A stretch of DNA of 64,000 bases. Origin: Gemmobacter aquarius. GTDB taxonomy: Bacteria; Pseudomonadota; Alphaproteobacteria; Rhodobacterales; Rhodobacteraceae. The position numbers and the translations under genes are program-made. Location of the stretch: NCBI RefSeq assembly GCF_003060865.1, contig NZ_CP028918.1, positions 3,274,001 through 3,338,000 on the forward strand, read 5' to 3'. Shown piece by piece: positions 40,134-50,488 of the stretch. The stretch's first letter is position 1. The number at the start of each line of letters is the position of its first letter. The notes under the pieces are model-generated. The model was not told where the DNA came from, searched no databases, and saw nothing but the letters and a program-made list of their open reading frames with translations.

Positions 40134-40893
40134 CTTCCCCGCGTGTCATCGCCGGTTCCGGCACGCCCTTGCCCACGCCCTCCAGCACCCGCAGCGGGCG
40201 TCGCACCACCGCGCCCAATCCGCCCCGTGTCGGCGCGTAAACCTGCTTGCTGGCCTCGACCATCAGCACGCCCCCTGCCAGCCACGGGCCGAAGCGGCGA
40301 CCGAAACTTTCCCAGAAATCCGCCGTCCGCAGCCAGAACCGGCTTTGCGCGGGCGGGGCGAACAGCGCGGCGCAGGTGCGTTCCGGCGTAAAACCATGCC
40401 GTTTGATCTGGGTTTCCAGCTGGCTCATCGAATAGGGGCGGCCAAAGCCAAAGGGCGTGCCGTCGCGCCGCGCCCATAGCCCCGACCGGTTGGGCACGAT
40501 GAACAGCGCCTTGCCCCCCGGCCCCAGCACGCGATGCGCCTCCTGCAACACTTCCGAAGGATGTTCCGATGTTTCCAGCCCGTGCAGCATCACCAGCCGG
40601 TCGATGAAGCCCGTGGAAATCGGCCAATGCTCTTCCTCGCACAGCACCGACACGTTCTCCAGCCCCGCAGGCCAGGGCATCACCCCCTGCGGCCCCGGCA
40701 TCAGCCCGATCACCCGCCGCGCCTCGGTCATATAAGGGCGCAACAAGGGCACCGCGAAACCGAAGCCCGCCACGGTCTGCCCCGCCTGCACCGGCCACAT
40801 GTTTACGACCTGATCGCGGATCGCCCGCTGCGCCACGCGGCCCAACTGCGTGCGATAATAGAAATTCCGAAGGTCGAGCACATCGAGGTGCAT
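40123..40893 (-). CDS. Class I SAM-dependent methyltransferase
   Basis: 256 residues. A methyltransferase type 11 domain: the nucleotide-binding region is [23 protein letters not shown], followed by [21 protein letters not shown] and the strand [26 protein letters not shown]. The first glycine-rich loop is degenerate (AGFGFA instead of GxGxG). Substrate unknown. It is divergent from gloB (62 bases between starts), and in Rhodobacterales the pair is often together, which may point to a shared role in handling reactive metabolites (inference). Its last codons lie inside hairpin array 5. Confidence 0.85.
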   Translation of the reverse strand: MHLDVLDLRNFYYRTQLGRVAQRAIRDQVVNMWPVQAGQTVAGFGFAVPLLRPYMTEARRVIGLMPGPQGVMPWPAGLENVSVLCEEEHWPISTGFIDRLVMLHGLETSEHPSEVLQEAHRVLGPGGKALFIVPNRSGLWARRDGTPFGFGRPYSMSQLETQIKRHGFTPERTCAALFAPPAQSRFWLRTADFWESFGRRFGPWLAGGVLMVEASKQVYAPTRGGLGAVVRRPLRVLEGVGKGVPEPAMTRGEGGI

Positions 40894-40955
40894 TGCACTT
40901 GGCTTTCCTGCCGGTCCAGACTGGCACCAGAATAGCGAAGAACGGAGCGAAGGCC

Positions 40956-41717
40956 ATGGCGCTTGAACTGGTGACGATCCCCTGCCTCAAGGACAATTAC
41001 GCCTACCTCCTCCACGATCCCGCAACCGGCGCCACCGCCTGCATCGACGTCCCCGAAGCGCCGCCGATCCTTGCGGCCCTGGCCGAACGCGGCTGGCAGC
41101 TTTCAGAAATCTGGCTGACGCATCACCACTGGGACCATATCGACGGCGTCGCAGCCCTTGTCGCGGCCACGGGAGCCCGCACCTTTGGCGCCAAAGCCGA
41201 CGCCCACCGCCTGCCCCCGCTCGACACCGCGCTTACGGGCGATTTCACCTTTGCAGGGCATGCGGTGCAGGTGATCGACGTTCCGGGTCACACCGTCGGC
41301 CACATCGCCTTTCACCTGCCGCAAGCGAAACTCGCCTTCACCGCCGACAGCCTGATGGCCGCAGGCTGCGGCCGCCTGTTCGAAGGCACGCCCGACCAGA
41401 TGCACGAAAGCCTGCAGAAACTGGTGACACTTCCCCCCGAAACCCTGATCTGCTCGGGCCACGAATACACCACCGGCAACATCCGTTTCGCGCTGACCCT
41501 TGAACCCGCGAACGCCGCGCTTATCTCTCGGTCAGAACTGGTGGCAAGCCTTCGCGCTGCAGGGAAACCCACCGTGCCCGTCATGCTTTCCGAAGAACTG
41601 GCAACCAACCCCTTCCTCCGCACCCACAGCGCGGAAATAAGGGCCAACCTGAACCTTGGCACCGCATCCGATGTCAAGGTTTTCGCCGAAATCCGGTCCC
41701 GCAAGGACAGCTTCTAG
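40956..41717 (+). CDS. gloB: Hydroxyacylglutathione hydrolase (glyoxalase II)
   Basis: 253 residues. Hydrolyses S-D-lactoylglutathione in methylglyoxal detoxification. The binuclear metal site motif is [10 protein letters not shown], with further ligands in [28 protein letters not shown] and [15 protein letters not shown]. The C-terminal segment with NPFLR is the glutathione-binding part. Start at ATG 40956 with GGAGCGAAGG upstream. Confidence 0.96.
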   Translation: MALELVTIPCLKDNYAYLLHDPATGATACIDVPEAPPILAALAERGWQLSEIWLTHHHWDHIDGVAALVAATGARTFGAKADAHRLPPLDTALTGDFTFAGHAVQVIDVPGHTVGHIAFHLPQAKLAFTADSLMAAGCGRLFEGTPDQMHESLQKLVTLPPETLICSGHEYTTGNIRFALTLEPANAALISRSELVASLRAAGKPTVPVMLSEELATNPFLRTHSAEIRANLNLGTASDVKVFAEIRSRKDSF

Positions 41718-41887
41718 GCAAAACACCCGCCGTCCGTTCACTTTTTATCACCCTTCGGCGGCAAACCGAAATTAGCGCCAAATAGTCCTTGAAGTGTGGC
41801 GAATAAAGCCGAACTCTAGAACCATGAGGCCACGGTCGGAGCGGGTCTTGCAGACCCCGACCGACCCGCAGGACAGGAGCACCAAAC

Positions 41888-44206
41888 GTGCCGTCATTTT
41901 CAACCACCCTCGAGCAGGCCATTCACGGCGCCTTGGCGCTGGCGAATGCACGCAGACACGAACTCGCCACGCTGGAGCATCTCCTTCTGGCCCTGATCGA
42001 CGAACCCGATGCCGCCCGCGTGATGAAGGCGTGTTCGGTCAACCTCGATGATCTTCGCAAGACGCTGGTGGAATTCATCGACGACGACCTTTCCACCCTC
42101 GTCACCGATGTCGAAGGCTCCGAAGCGGTGCCCACCGCCGCCTTCCAGCGCGTCATCCAGCGCGCCGCAATCCACGTGCAGTCGTCAGGCCGCACCGAAG
42201 TGACCGGCGCCAACGTGCTGGTCGCGATCTTCGCCGAACGTGAATCGAACGCCGCCTACTTCCTGCAAGAGCAGGACATGACCCGTTACGATGCGGTAAA
42301 CTTCATCGCGCATGGCGTGGCGAAAGACCCGTCCTACGGCGAATCCCGCCCCGTTTCCGGCGCCGAAGAGCATCAGGAAACCCCGAAAGCCGAAGCAGGC
42401 GAGGCGAAGGAATCCGCCCTGTCGAAATACTGCGTCGACCTGAACGTCAAAGCCCGCAAGGGCGATGTCGACCCCCTGATCGGCCGCGATGCCGAGGTAG
42501 AGCGTGCCATTCAGGTCCTCTGCCGCCGCCGCAAGAATAACCCGCTTCTGGTGGGCGATCCGGGCGTGGGCAAAACCGCCATCGCCGAAGGTCTGGCATG
42601 GAAGATCGTCAAGAAAGAAGTCCCCGAAGTTCTGGCCCATGCCACGATTTTCTCGCTCGACATGGGCGCGCTTCTGGCTGGCACCCGCTATCGTGGCGAC
42701 TTTGAAGAACGCCTGAAAGCGGTCGTCAAGGAAATGGAGGATCACCCCGACGCGATCCTGTTCATCGACGAAATCCACACCGTCATCGGTGCAGGTGCCA
42801 CGTCGGGTGGCGCGATGGATGCAAGCAACCTGCTCAAGCCCGCGCTTCAGGGCGGCAAACTGCGCTGCATGGGTTCGACCACCTATAAAGAATTCCGCCA
42901 GCACTTCGAAAAAGACCGCGCCCTGTCGCGCCGCTTCCAGAAGATCGACGTGAACGAACCTTCGGTCCCCGATGCGATCAAGATCCTGATGGGTCTGAAA
43001 CCGCATTTCGAGGAACATCACGACCTGCGCTACACCTCTGACGCCATCAAGTCGGCAGTGGAACTGGCCGCGCGCTACATCCACGACCGCAAACTGCCCG
43101 ACAGCGCAATCGACGTGATCGACGAGGCCGGTGCCGCCCAGCACCTGCTGCCCGAAGGCAAGAAGCGCAAGACACTCGGCACCAAAGAGATCGAGGCTGT
43201 CGTGGCGAAAATCGCCCGCATCCCGCCCAAGAACGTGTCCAAGGACGATGCCGAAACCCTGCGCGACCTTGAAAAAACGCTCAAGCGCGTGGTCTTCGGT
43301 CAGGACAAGGCCGTCGAGGCCCTGTGTTCGGCGATCAAACTCGCCCGCGCCGGCCTGCGCGAACCCGAAAAGCCCATCGGCAACTACCTGTTCGCCGGAC
43401 CCACGGGCGTGGGTAAAACCGAGGTCGCCAAGCAGCTCGCCTCCTCGCTCGGCGTGGAACTGCTGCGCTTCGACATGTCGGAATACATGGAGAAACACGC
43501 GGTTTCCCGCCTCATCGGTGCGCCTCCGGGTTATGTCGGCTTCGATCAGGGCGGCATGCTTACCGATGGCATCGACCAGCACCCCCATTGCGTCCTGCTT
43601 CTGGACGAAATGGAAAAGGCGCACCCCGATGTCTACAACATCCTCTTGCAGGTCATGGACCACGGCAAACTGACCGACCATAACGGTCGCACGGTCGATT
43701 TCCGCAACGTCATCCTGATCATGACCTCGAACGCGGGCGCGTCGGAAATGTCGAAATCGGCCATCGGTTTCGGCCGTGACCGCCGCACGGGTGAAGACAC
43801 CGCCGCAATCGAGCGGACCTTTACCCCCGAATTCCGCAACCGCCTTGACGCGGTGATCTCCTTCGCCCCCTTGGGCAAGGAAATCATCCTGCAAGTGGTC
43901 GAGAAATTCGTGCTGCAACTCGAAGCGCAGCTTCTGGACCGTGGCGTTCACATCGAACTTTCGCCCGAAGCCGCACTTTGGCTGGGTGACAAGGGTTATG
44001 ATGACAAGATGGGCGCCCGCCCGCTTGGCCGCGTGATTCAGGAATACATCAAGAAGCCGCTGGCCGAAGAACTGCTGTTCGGCAAACTGACCAAAGGTGG
44101 CGTGGTCAAGGTTCTGGTCAAGGACGGTGAAATCGTCCTGAACGTCGAAGAACCCGCCAAGCCGCGCCTTACGGGGTCGAAACCGCCCCTGCTAACGGCG
44201 GAATGA
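41888..44206 (+). CDS. clpA: ATP-dependent Clp protease ATP-binding subunit ClpA
   Basis: 772 residues. Two N-terminal Clp repeats, then two AAA+ modules with Walker A sites [16 protein letters not shown] (about residue 220) and [16 protein letters not shown] (about residue 505). Unfolds substrates and feeds them to ClpP, whose docking loop is in the second module. No M domain, which separates it from ClpB. The start is GTG with CAGGAG upstream. clpS, often placed before clpA, is not in the 170-base gap. The stop overlaps the M23 peptidase start (ATGA). Confidence 0.96.
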   Translation: MPSFSTTLEQAIHGALALANARRHELATLEHLLLALIDEPDAARVMKACSVNLDDLRKTLVEFIDDDLSTLVTDVEGSEAVPTAAFQRVIQRAAIHVQSSGRTEVTGANVLVAIFAERESNAAYFLQEQDMTRYDAVNFIAHGVAKDPSYGESRPVSGAEEHQETPKAEAGEAKESALSKYCVDLNVKARKGDVDPLIGRDAEVERAIQVLCRRRKNNPLLVGDPGVGKTAIAEGLAWKIVKKEVPEVLAHATIFSLDMGALLAGTRYRGDFEERLKAVVKEMEDHPDAILFIDEIHTVIGAGATSGGAMDASNLLKPALQGGKLRCMGSTTYKEFRQHFEKDRALSRRFQKIDVNEPSVPDAIKILMGLKPHFEEHHDLRYTSDAIKSAVELAARYIHDRKLPDSAIDVIDEAGAAQHLLPEGKKRKTLGTKEIEAVVAKIARIPPKNVSKDDAETLRDLEKTLKRVVFGQDKAVEALCSAIKLARAGLREPEKPIGNYLFAGPTGVGKTEVAKQLASSLGVELLRFDMSEYMEKHAVSRLIGAPPGYVGFDQGGMLTDGIDQHPHCVLLLDEMEKAHPDVYNILLQVMDHGKLTDHNGRTVDFRNVILIMTSNAGASEMSKSAIGFGRDRRTGEDTAAIERTFTPEFRNRLDAVISFAPLGKEIILQVVEKFVLQLEAQLLDRGVHIELSPEAALWLGDKGYDDKMGARPLGRVIQEYIKKPLAEELLFGKLTKGGVVKVLVKDGEIVLNVEEPAKPRLTGSKPPLLTAE

Positions 44207-45123
44207 TCAGGCTATCAGCGATATCATTGGCCCTCGCCCTTCCGGCGGGGGCCTTTGAATTGGTGCAGCCGGTCGATTGCACCATCGGCACCACCTGCTT
44301 CGTGCAAAACTACTTCGACCATGACGCCAGCCCCGGCGTGGCTGACCCGTTCTGTGGCCCGCTGGGCTATGACGGCCATGACGGCACCGATTTCGCCATT
44401 CCGACCCTTACCGAGATGGAGGCAGGTGTCACCGTCCGCGCAGCGGCGGGTGGCACCGTCCGCGCGATCCGCGATGGCGTGCCCGACACCCAACCCTTCC
44501 CCGCAGGGCAGGATTGCGGCAACGGCCTCGCCATCACGCACGCAGACGGCTGGGAAACCCAGTATTGCCACATGAAACAGGGCAGCATCCTCGTCGCCGC
44601 AGGCCAAGCGGTCACGGCGGGCACCCCCCTCGGCCAGATCGGCCTGTCTGGCAACACGCAATTCCCCCACCTGCACCTCTCGGTCCGCAAGGGCGGCAAG
44701 GAACTCGACCCCTTCGCCCCCGAAGCCACCACCTGCGGCGGCGTGACCGATGATCTCTGGCGCGACCCGATGCCCTATCTTGCCGGCGGCATCGTCGGCA
44801 TCGGCCTTTCCCCCGCCGTGCCGGAATTCGATGCGATCAAGGCAGGCACCGCGCCCACCGCCAGCGCGACCTCTCCCGCGCTCGTCATCTGGGCGCATCT
44901 GTTCGGCCCGCGTCAGGGCGACGAACTGACCCTTTCCATCATCGGACCCGAAGGTGAGGTGATTTCCGACACAGTCACCATCGACCGCACGCAGGCCCGT
45001 TCCTTCCGCGCCATCGGTCGCAAGGGCGCGAACTGGCCAGCTGGAGATTACACCGCCAGCGTGGTCCTTACCCGCGACGGGGTCGAACTCGACCGAAGCT
45101 CTGAAATAATGAACCTGCGTTAA
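44203..45123 (+). CDS. M23 family metallopeptidase, exported
   Basis: 306 residues. Signal peptide [17 protein letters not shown]. The LytM/M23 domain carries the zinc motif HxxxD in GHDGTDFAI and HLH in TQFPHLHLSV, with the intervening ITHADGWETQYCHMKQGS. Both zinc motifs are intact, so it should be an active peptidoglycan endopeptidase or regulator of cell wall hydrolysis in the periplasm. A beta-rich C-terminal domain (about residues 220-306) follows. Its coupling to clpA by a four-base overlap is notable because the products act in different compartments. Confidence 0.9.
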   Translation: MIRLSAISLALALPAGAFELVQPVDCTIGTTCFVQNYFDHDASPGVADPFCGPLGYDGHDGTDFAIPTLTEMEAGVTVRAAAGGTVRAIRDGVPDTQPFPAGQDCGNGLAITHADGWETQYCHMKQGSILVAAGQAVTAGTPLGQIGLSGNTQFPHLHLSVRKGGKELDPFAPEATTCGGVTDDLWRDPMPYLAGGIVGIGLSPAVPEFDAIKAGTAPTASATSPALVIWAHLFGPRQGDELTLSIIGPEGEVISDTVTIDRTQARSFRAIGRKGANWPAGDYTASVVLTRDGVELDRSSEIMNLR

Positions 45124-45174
45124 GCCTTTTTGCCGTTTCGTCTGCACAGGGTGTGCATCGGTTGTGCATCGCGC

Positions 45175-46746
45175 CTACCGCTCGGTCAGCTTCAACTCGA
45201 TCCGCCGGTTCATCGCCCGCGACGCCTCGTCATTTCCGGCCGCCACGGGGCGATATTCGCCAAATCCGGTCGCCGCCAACCGCTCGGGCGGAAAGCCAAG
45301 ACCCGTCTGCATATAGCGCACGACTGACAGCGCGCGGGCCTGCGAAAGCTCCCAGTTGTCGCGGAAAAGCCCGTTGCCCGACAGCGGGATATTGTCGGTA
45401 TGGCCGTCAACCCGAATGATCCAGTCGATGCCTTCAGGGATTTGATCCTTGATTTCATTCAGGATTTTCACCACCCCCGCAATCTGCGCCTGCCCTTCGG
45501 GTGCCAGATCGGCAGCACCGGGCTGGAACAGGACCTCGGACGAAAACACGAACCGGTCGCCGACAACCCGCACGCCCTGCCGCCCGTCCAGCAGTTGCGA
45601 CAGCTTGCCGAAGAATTCCGACCGATACTTGGCAAGGTCCGCATTTTCAGCCGCCAACCGCACCCGTTCGGCCGCTTCCATCTCGGCGCGCTTCCTCTGT
45701 TCCGAAGCCACCTGCGCCAGCGCCGCGTTAAGCTGTGAGCCGAGGTTTTCCAGCTGGACCTTGGCCGCAGCATCCTTGTCCGCCGCCTCGTTCAGCACCG
45801 CTTGCAGGCTTGCCAACTGCCCCCGCAAAGACGCGATCTGTTCGTTCAAAAGCGCCATTTTGCGCTGCGCGTCCAGTGACTTGGCCTGTTCCTCGCTCAG
45901 CGCCTGACGGGCAATTTCCAGCGCCGCATCCTTGCCCGTCACACCCTCGGTAGCCTGCGCCGCCGCTGTCTTGGCCGCCGCCAAAAGCGTTAACGTATCC
46001 TCGGCTTCCTTGCGCTTTTCCTCCAGCGCCAAGGTCATCGCGGTGATCTCGTCATCCGAAGATTTCAGCCTTTCCCGCAGCTCTTCCAAGGCCTTGGCAT
46101 CCACCAGACGCGCCGCCTCGGCATCCGAAAGCCGCGCGGTGGCCTCGGTCGATTGCTTGCGAAGCGTCTCGACCAATGCGGCCAAAGCCTCGCGCCGCGC
46201 CGCCGCCAACCGCGCCTCTTCGGCCTGCTTGTCGATTTCGCCCCTTGCCTGCGCCAGCGCAAGCTGCGCCGCCTCTTGCTCGGTCAGCAGTTTTTTCTGT
46301 GCATCCTCAAGCTCTTGCACCGAAGCGGTCAGGGTCTGCTTGTCGGCAAGCAGCGACGCCACCTGCGCCTCGAAGCTGACGATCTTGCCCTGCGCCGCCG
46401 CCAGATCACCCTGCGCCGTGGCCAACTGACCGGAAAGTGAAGCGATCAGCGACGCCTGCTGTTCCCCCTTGGCCTGTGCCGCGGCCAGTGACGCATCCAG
46501 CGTTGCGACCTGCGCCGTCAGGTCCGCCGCCCTCTGCTTCTCGATGCCCAGCGCATCGGCCAGTTGGGCAATCTGGTCGGTCAGGCTATCCAACTGATTC
46601 GATTGGGTATTTATCTCGTCGCGCAGCACAACCTGCATCATGGTAAAGATGGTCAGGATGAACATCATCACCATCAAAAGCGTGGTCACGGCGTCCACGA
46701 ACCCCGGCCAGATCATCGCTGAATCGCGCCGTGACCGCAGGCCCAT
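45175..46746 (-). CDS. OmpA/MotB-like peptidoglycan-binding protein with long coiled coil
   Basis: 523 residues. One N-terminal membrane helix (AVTTLLMVMMFILTIFTMMQVV), then about 300 residues of heptad-rich coiled coil made of Ala, Leu, Gln, Lys and Glu, then a C-terminal OmpA domain with RVDGHTDNIPLS and NWELSQARALSVVRYM. The N-terminal segment FVDAVTTLLMVMMF resembles MotB/TolR/ExbD plug helices. With the upstream ExbB/MotA-like gene (three bases away) it looks like a proton-driven envelope machine or a scaffold anchored in peptidoglycan. Common in Rhodobacterales; function not established. Confidence 0.85.
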   Translation of the reverse strand: MGLRSRRDSAMIWPGFVDAVTTLLMVMMFILTIFTMMQVVLRDEINTQSNQLDSLTDQIAQLADALGIEKQRAADLTAQVATLDASLAAAQAKGEQQASLIASLSGQLATAQGDLAAAQGKIVSFEAQVASLLADKQTLTASVQELEDAQKKLLTEQEAAQLALAQARGEIDKQAEEARLAAARREALAALVETLRKQSTEATARLSDAEAARLVDAKALEELRERLKSSDDEITAMTLALEEKRKEAEDTLTLLAAAKTAAAQATEGVTGKDAALEIARQALSEEQAKSLDAQRKMALLNEQIASLRGQLASLQAVLNEAADKDAAAKVQLENLGSQLNAALAQVASEQRKRAEMEAAERVRLAAENADLAKYRSEFFGKLSQLLDGRQGVRVVGDRFVFSSEVLFQPGAADLAPEGQAQIAGVVKILNEIKDQIPEGIDWIIRVDGHTDNIPLSGNGLFRDNWELSQARALSVVRYMQTGLGFPPERLAATGFGEYRPVAAGNDEASRAMNRRIELKLTER

Positions 46747-46749
46747 GGC

Positions 46750-47918
46750 TTACCCTCGCCCGACCGTGCCGCGCGACAGCGTGCGGATCGCAGCCGTCAG
46801 CGCCGACAGATCACCGCGCAGATCGGCGATGCTTTCCTGTCGTCCTGCCGAGATTTCTTCAAGGATACGAAGCAGTTGCACATCGATCGACCGCAGCCGC
46901 ATCCGGCTTTCGGCATCCGCGCTCGCCCCGCCCTCGGCCCCCGTAAGCGCCGCGATCAACCTATCCTGCCCGTCGGCAATCCGGCCCAGCACCGCCACCT
47001 GCCCGCTTTCCGCCTCCATCCGTTCGGCCAACCTGCTGATGGCACGCGACAGATCGTCGATCTTGTCCTCGACCATGACCCGCGTGATGTCGGATTGGGT
47101 GTAAAGCGTTTGCAGCGCGTCCATTTGCGCGCCCATCTGGTCAAGCACCGCCGCCATAGCGCTGCTATCTCCACCCTCGCCCTCGGACGCCAGACTGACG
47201 CGGGTGATCGACGACAGCCATTCCTCCAACTCGCGGTAAAACCGGTTCTGCCCGTGGCCCGCGAACAGTTCCAAAAGCCCCACGACCAGCGACCCGGCAA
47301 GCCCCAGCAGCGACGACGAAAACGCCGTGCCCATGCCGCCCAATTGGCTTTCAAGGCCCCCATCAGCTTGGAAAACACCTGTATCCCCGTCTCGCCCTCT
47401 TTCGGGGCAAGCGAGCGGATCGTTTCAACCACCGCCGGAACCGTTGTAGCAAGACCGTAGAACGTGCCCAAAAGACCAAGGAAAATCAGCAGGTTCGTCA
47501 GATAGCGCGTGATATCGCGCGCCTCGTCGATGCGCGTCGCCACGGATTCGAGGATCGAACGCGATGACGAATTGCTCACCTGCATCTTCTTGGCCCGTGA
47601 CCGCAGCAATGACGCGAGCGGCGCCAGCAAACGCGGCGGGCGGGTATTTTCGTGGCCCGGAATATGGCGCACGAAATCCTCGATCCAGCTGACCGATTGC
47701 ATCAGGATCAGCACCTGCCAAAAGCAGGTCAGGACGCCCAGAAAGAACACGCCCGCGATGAACCCGTTCAGCAGCGGATTGGTGCGGAAAATCTCGGTCA
47801 CCTGATTGTGGATGACCCAAGCCCCCGCCGCGACCAGCACGACGACGACAAGCATCGTCACAAGCTGCCGGATCGGCTGGCTAAAGGTCGTGGCCGGTTC
47901 GGCCCGGAACTTGTCCAT
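46750..47918 (-). pseudogene. MotA/TolQ/ExbB-like membrane protein with a one-base frameshift
   Basis: The N-terminal part reads from 47918 with three or four hydrophobic segments (QLVTMLVVVVLVAAGAWVIH, GFIAGVFFLGVLTCFWQVLI, LTNLLIFLGLLGTFYGLATT). After KLMG near 47357 the frame becomes unlike any protein, while the next frame continues sensibly as GGMGTAFSSSLLGLAGSLVV down to 46750. Restoring one G to the run at 47357-47361 gives one protein of about 389 residues. It may be a sequencing error, a real mutation, or a slippery site. The neighbour, three bases on, is the OmpA/MotB-like partner. Start ATG 47918. Confidence 0.8.
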
Positions 47919-47989
47919 CAGGTCACATCCAAACGATTTTATACCGGCTTACCATAACAGTCCGGCGCCCCGTGCCAAGGGCCAGCCCG

Positions 47990-48526
47990 TCATGCCGAAA
48001 GCAGCCGCACCCGTGCGCTAAGCCAATCGAGGTCTGCATCCGCAATGCCAAGTTCCCCAAGATGTTCCGCCGTTGAATAAAGGTAATCGCGGTTCGGCCC
48101 GCGCCCGCCCTTGGCCGATGCGATGATCGCGGCTTGCTCTTCCAGCGGCAGGCCGCCGCAATACTGGTCATGCGCGGGGTCGATCACATAGGCCAGCGCC
48201 ACCACCTCGCGGCCATCCGACAGGGTGACGCCAAGCCATTCCTCCAGATAGGCCGAAGAGATCAACTCGCGTTCGCGCAGGCGGGCCAGCGTTTCCTCCT
48301 CAAACCCCGGTGCGACGCGAAAGGCCACGCCGTCGCAATGCGCGCCCGAAGCGCGGTCGAGCGCCAGCACCAGACCGGGGTCGTCCACCGTACCGCGGTG
48401 ATGGATCGACCGCATGCAAAAGCTGCGATGCCAATCGCGCAGCCGCGCAACATGCCGTTCGGCCACCGGAAAATCGGGGTGCCAGATCAGCGAACCGTAG
48501 CCGAAGACCCAAAGCATCCTGTCCAT
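47990..48526 (-). CDS. Gamma-glutamylcyclotransferase, ChaC family
   Basis: 178 residues. The substrate loop WVFGYGSLIWHPDF is the ChaC signature and the catalytic Glu is in SSAYLEEWLGV. ChaC enzymes degrade glutathione to 5-oxoproline and Cys-Gly in the cytoplasm. ATG 48526 was used; a second ATG three codons on is possible. Divergent from the DUF2125 gene. Confidence 0.92.
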   Translation of the reverse strand: MDRMLWVFGYGSLIWHPDFPVAERHVARLRDWHRSFCMRSIHHRGTVDDPGLVLALDRASGAHCDGVAFRVAPGFEEETLARLRERELISSAYLEEWLGVTLSDGREVVALAYVIDPAHDQYCGGLPLEEQAAIIASAKGGRGPNRDYLYSTAEHLGELGIADADLDWLSARVRLLSA

Positions 48527-48590
48527 TCACTGGCCCTCATGGTGTTACCCTTGTAAACAACAGCCGGAACAACTTGGAAAGGGCATCCGG

Positions 48591-49580
48591 ATGCGGGCGA
48601 TGCTGATTGCGCTTCTGGTCGTCTCGGGGCTGTGGGCGGGCTATTGGGTCGTAGGGTCGCGGGCGATGGAAAGCGCGGTCGATCAATGGTTCGCACAGCC
48701 GCATGGCGAGCTGACCGCGTCGCGCAGCGATGTTTCGATCAGCGGATTTCCAAACCGTTTCGATCTGACCGTCACCGATCCTGTCCTTGCCGATACCACG
48801 CTCGGCTGGGGGTGGAGTGCGCCCTTTGCACAGGTTTTCATGATGACGTGGAAACCATGGCACCTGATCGCAGCACTGCCGCAGGAACAGCGCATCGATA
48901 CGCCGATGGGGCCGTTCACGCTTCGGTCGAGCCAGCTTGAGGGCAGCCTTGTCGTCATCCCCGGCACGGCGCTTGCGCTAGATCGCACCGTGCTGTCGGG
49001 CGAAGGGTTGGCGCTATCCGGCAAAAGCGGCTGGGAGGTTGCGGCAACGAAAGCGACCTTTGCCACGCGCCTGATGCCCGATGACGCAAAAGCGCACGAG
49101 ATCGGGTTCGACGCGACGACGGTCAGCCCCGACGCCAGCTTTCTCATGGCGCTTGCGGGGCGGTCAGATCTTCCCGAACAGATCGAGGAAATCCACCTCG
49201 ATGCGGTGGCCACCCTGACCGCCCCGCTTGACCGCTATTCGCAACAGAACGCACCACAACTGGCGCGCCTTGTCGTCAAGCAGGGCCTGCTGCGCTGGGG
49301 CACCTTGGTGGTTTCCGCCGAAGGCATGGTCGAACCGGACGCGAACGGGCTTGCCAGTGGCCGCATCGACCTGCGGGTCGAAAACTGGCGCGAACTTGTG
49401 CCCGTGCTGGTCGCGGCGGGCCTGATCACGGCCGAGGTCTCCCCGACCGTCACCCGCGCGATGGAGCTTTTGTCCGCACAGGGCGACAACCCGACGATCC
49501 TGACCGTGCCACTGTCGTTCCAATCGGGCCGGATGAGCCTTGGCCCCCTGCCGCTTGGCCCCGCACCGCGTCTCAACTAG
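48591..49580 (+). CDS. DUF2125 domain-containing protein
   Basis: 329 residues. A single N-terminal hydrophobic segment (MLIALLVVSGLWAGYWVV) anchors or exports it; the rest is beta-rich, with SRSDVSISGFPNRFDLTVTDP and FTLRSSQLEGSLVVIPGTAL typical of DUF2125. No function is known. The stop overlaps the stop of the convergent extensin gene (49577-49580). Confidence 0.88.
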   Translation: MRAMLIALLVVSGLWAGYWVVGSRAMESAVDQWFAQPHGELTASRSDVSISGFPNRFDLTVTDPVLADTTLGWGWSAPFAQVFMMTWKPWHLIAALPQEQRIDTPMGPFTLRSSQLEGSLVVIPGTALALDRTVLSGEGLALSGKSGWEVAATKATFATRLMPDDAKAHEIGFDATTVSPDASFLMALAGRSDLPEQIEEIHLDAVATLTAPLDRYSQQNAPQLARLVVKQGLLRWGTLVVSAEGMVEPDANGLASGRIDLRVENWRELVPVLVAAGLITAEVSPTVTRAMELLSAQGDNPTILTVPLSFQSGRMSLGPLPLGPAPRLN

Positions 49581-50488
49581 CGGCAGTAGGGGCCGGAGCG
49601 ATAACTTGCCGTGTCAAAATGCAAGTGGTCTTCGTGATAGCCATCGGAACCGGGGCCGAGCGTGGTGCCGAATATACCGCAGGCCGCCTTGTGCGCCTTG
49701 CGCATCTGACGGTTATAATCGCGTGACACCGACCATTCGCTGCCATCCGAAAACACGAAAGCCGCGATGTCGACCGCCTTGCCGCGCCCGTGCTCGCTGA
49801 TCTTGTTGCCGCGCACATTGTTACGGGGGCGGCAGACATAGCTGCCGGCAATCTGCAACTCGACCACCTCTTTCGACATGGCGGGTCGCATTCCCTTTTC
49901 GATCCAGGTTTTCAATGCGCTTGCCGTTTCGCAGTTTATCGTCGCCGTGCCACGCAGGCGGATGCCGTCGATGGAAGTGATGCGAACGGGCTCGTCTATC
50001 CCGCAGCCTTTGACCTTTGACGTGACCGGGGCAAGTTCGTCTCCCCTGATGTCGGGATCGCCGCAGACGAACCCGTCGGTCGCCACCGGTTTACGTGGCT
50101 TGCGGTTGCCGAACAGCCCGCCCAGCCCGCCCTTTTCCGGCTTTACCGGCGCCGAGGCGAGCAGAGTTGCAGGACGCGGCATAGGCCTGATCATTCCCGG
50201 CAACGCCTTCGCCACGGTAACGGCCAGCAATGCCGGAACCGGCGCAGCGAGGGCGGCAGGGCGTGGCATGGGCCGCACGACCGGCGCTGCAAGCGATGGC
50301 GGAAGTTGTGCCAGCGCTTCTGGCGGAACGGCTTGGGGCAGCTCTGTCACGGGCGGGCGCGGCTTCGGTCGGGGCGCCGTGGCGGCAGCCACTTCGACCG
50401 GGCGCGGCAGCGGACGGGGCGAGGTCGTCATCTCGGCCTGCGCCGCACCGGCCGCCAGCAATAGGGCGGCAAGGGCGTAGCGCCGCAC
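49577..50488 (-). CDS. Extensin-like family protein, exported
   Basis: 303 residues. Signal peptide MRRYALAALLLAAGAAQA. A proline-rich linker (about residues 22-120) carries repeated RPMPRPA/RPLPRP motifs. The C-terminal extensin-like domain of about 170 residues contains IRGDELAPVTSKVKGCGI, SYVCRPRNNV, SEHGRGKAVDIAAF and HEDHLHFD, a set reminiscent of D-Ala-D-Ala peptidase folds, so a peptidoglycan role is possible. GTG start, adjacent to the stop of the upstream dehydrogenase gene without a gap. Confidence 0.9.
   Translation of the reverse strand: MRRYALAALLLAAGAAQAEMTTSPRPLPRPVEVAAATAPRPKPRPPVTELPQAVPPEALAQLPPSLAAPVVRPMPRPAALAAPVPALLAVTVAKALPGMIRPMPRPATLLASAPVKPEKGGLGGLFGNRKPRKPVATDGFVCGDPDIRGDELAPVTSKVKGCGIDEPVRITSIDGIRLRGTATINCETASALKTWIEKGMRPAMSKEVVELQIAGSYVCRPRNNVRGNKISEHGRGKAVDIAAFVFSDGSEWSVSRDYNRQMRKAHKAACGIFGTTLGPGSDGYHEDHLHFDTASYRSGPYCR

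Noticed and set aside
41718..41887. clpS upstream of clpA
   Set aside because: The gap has no frame long enough or similar to ClpS.
42185..43951. 588-codon open frame on the minus strand
   Set aside because: Antisense shadow of clpA.
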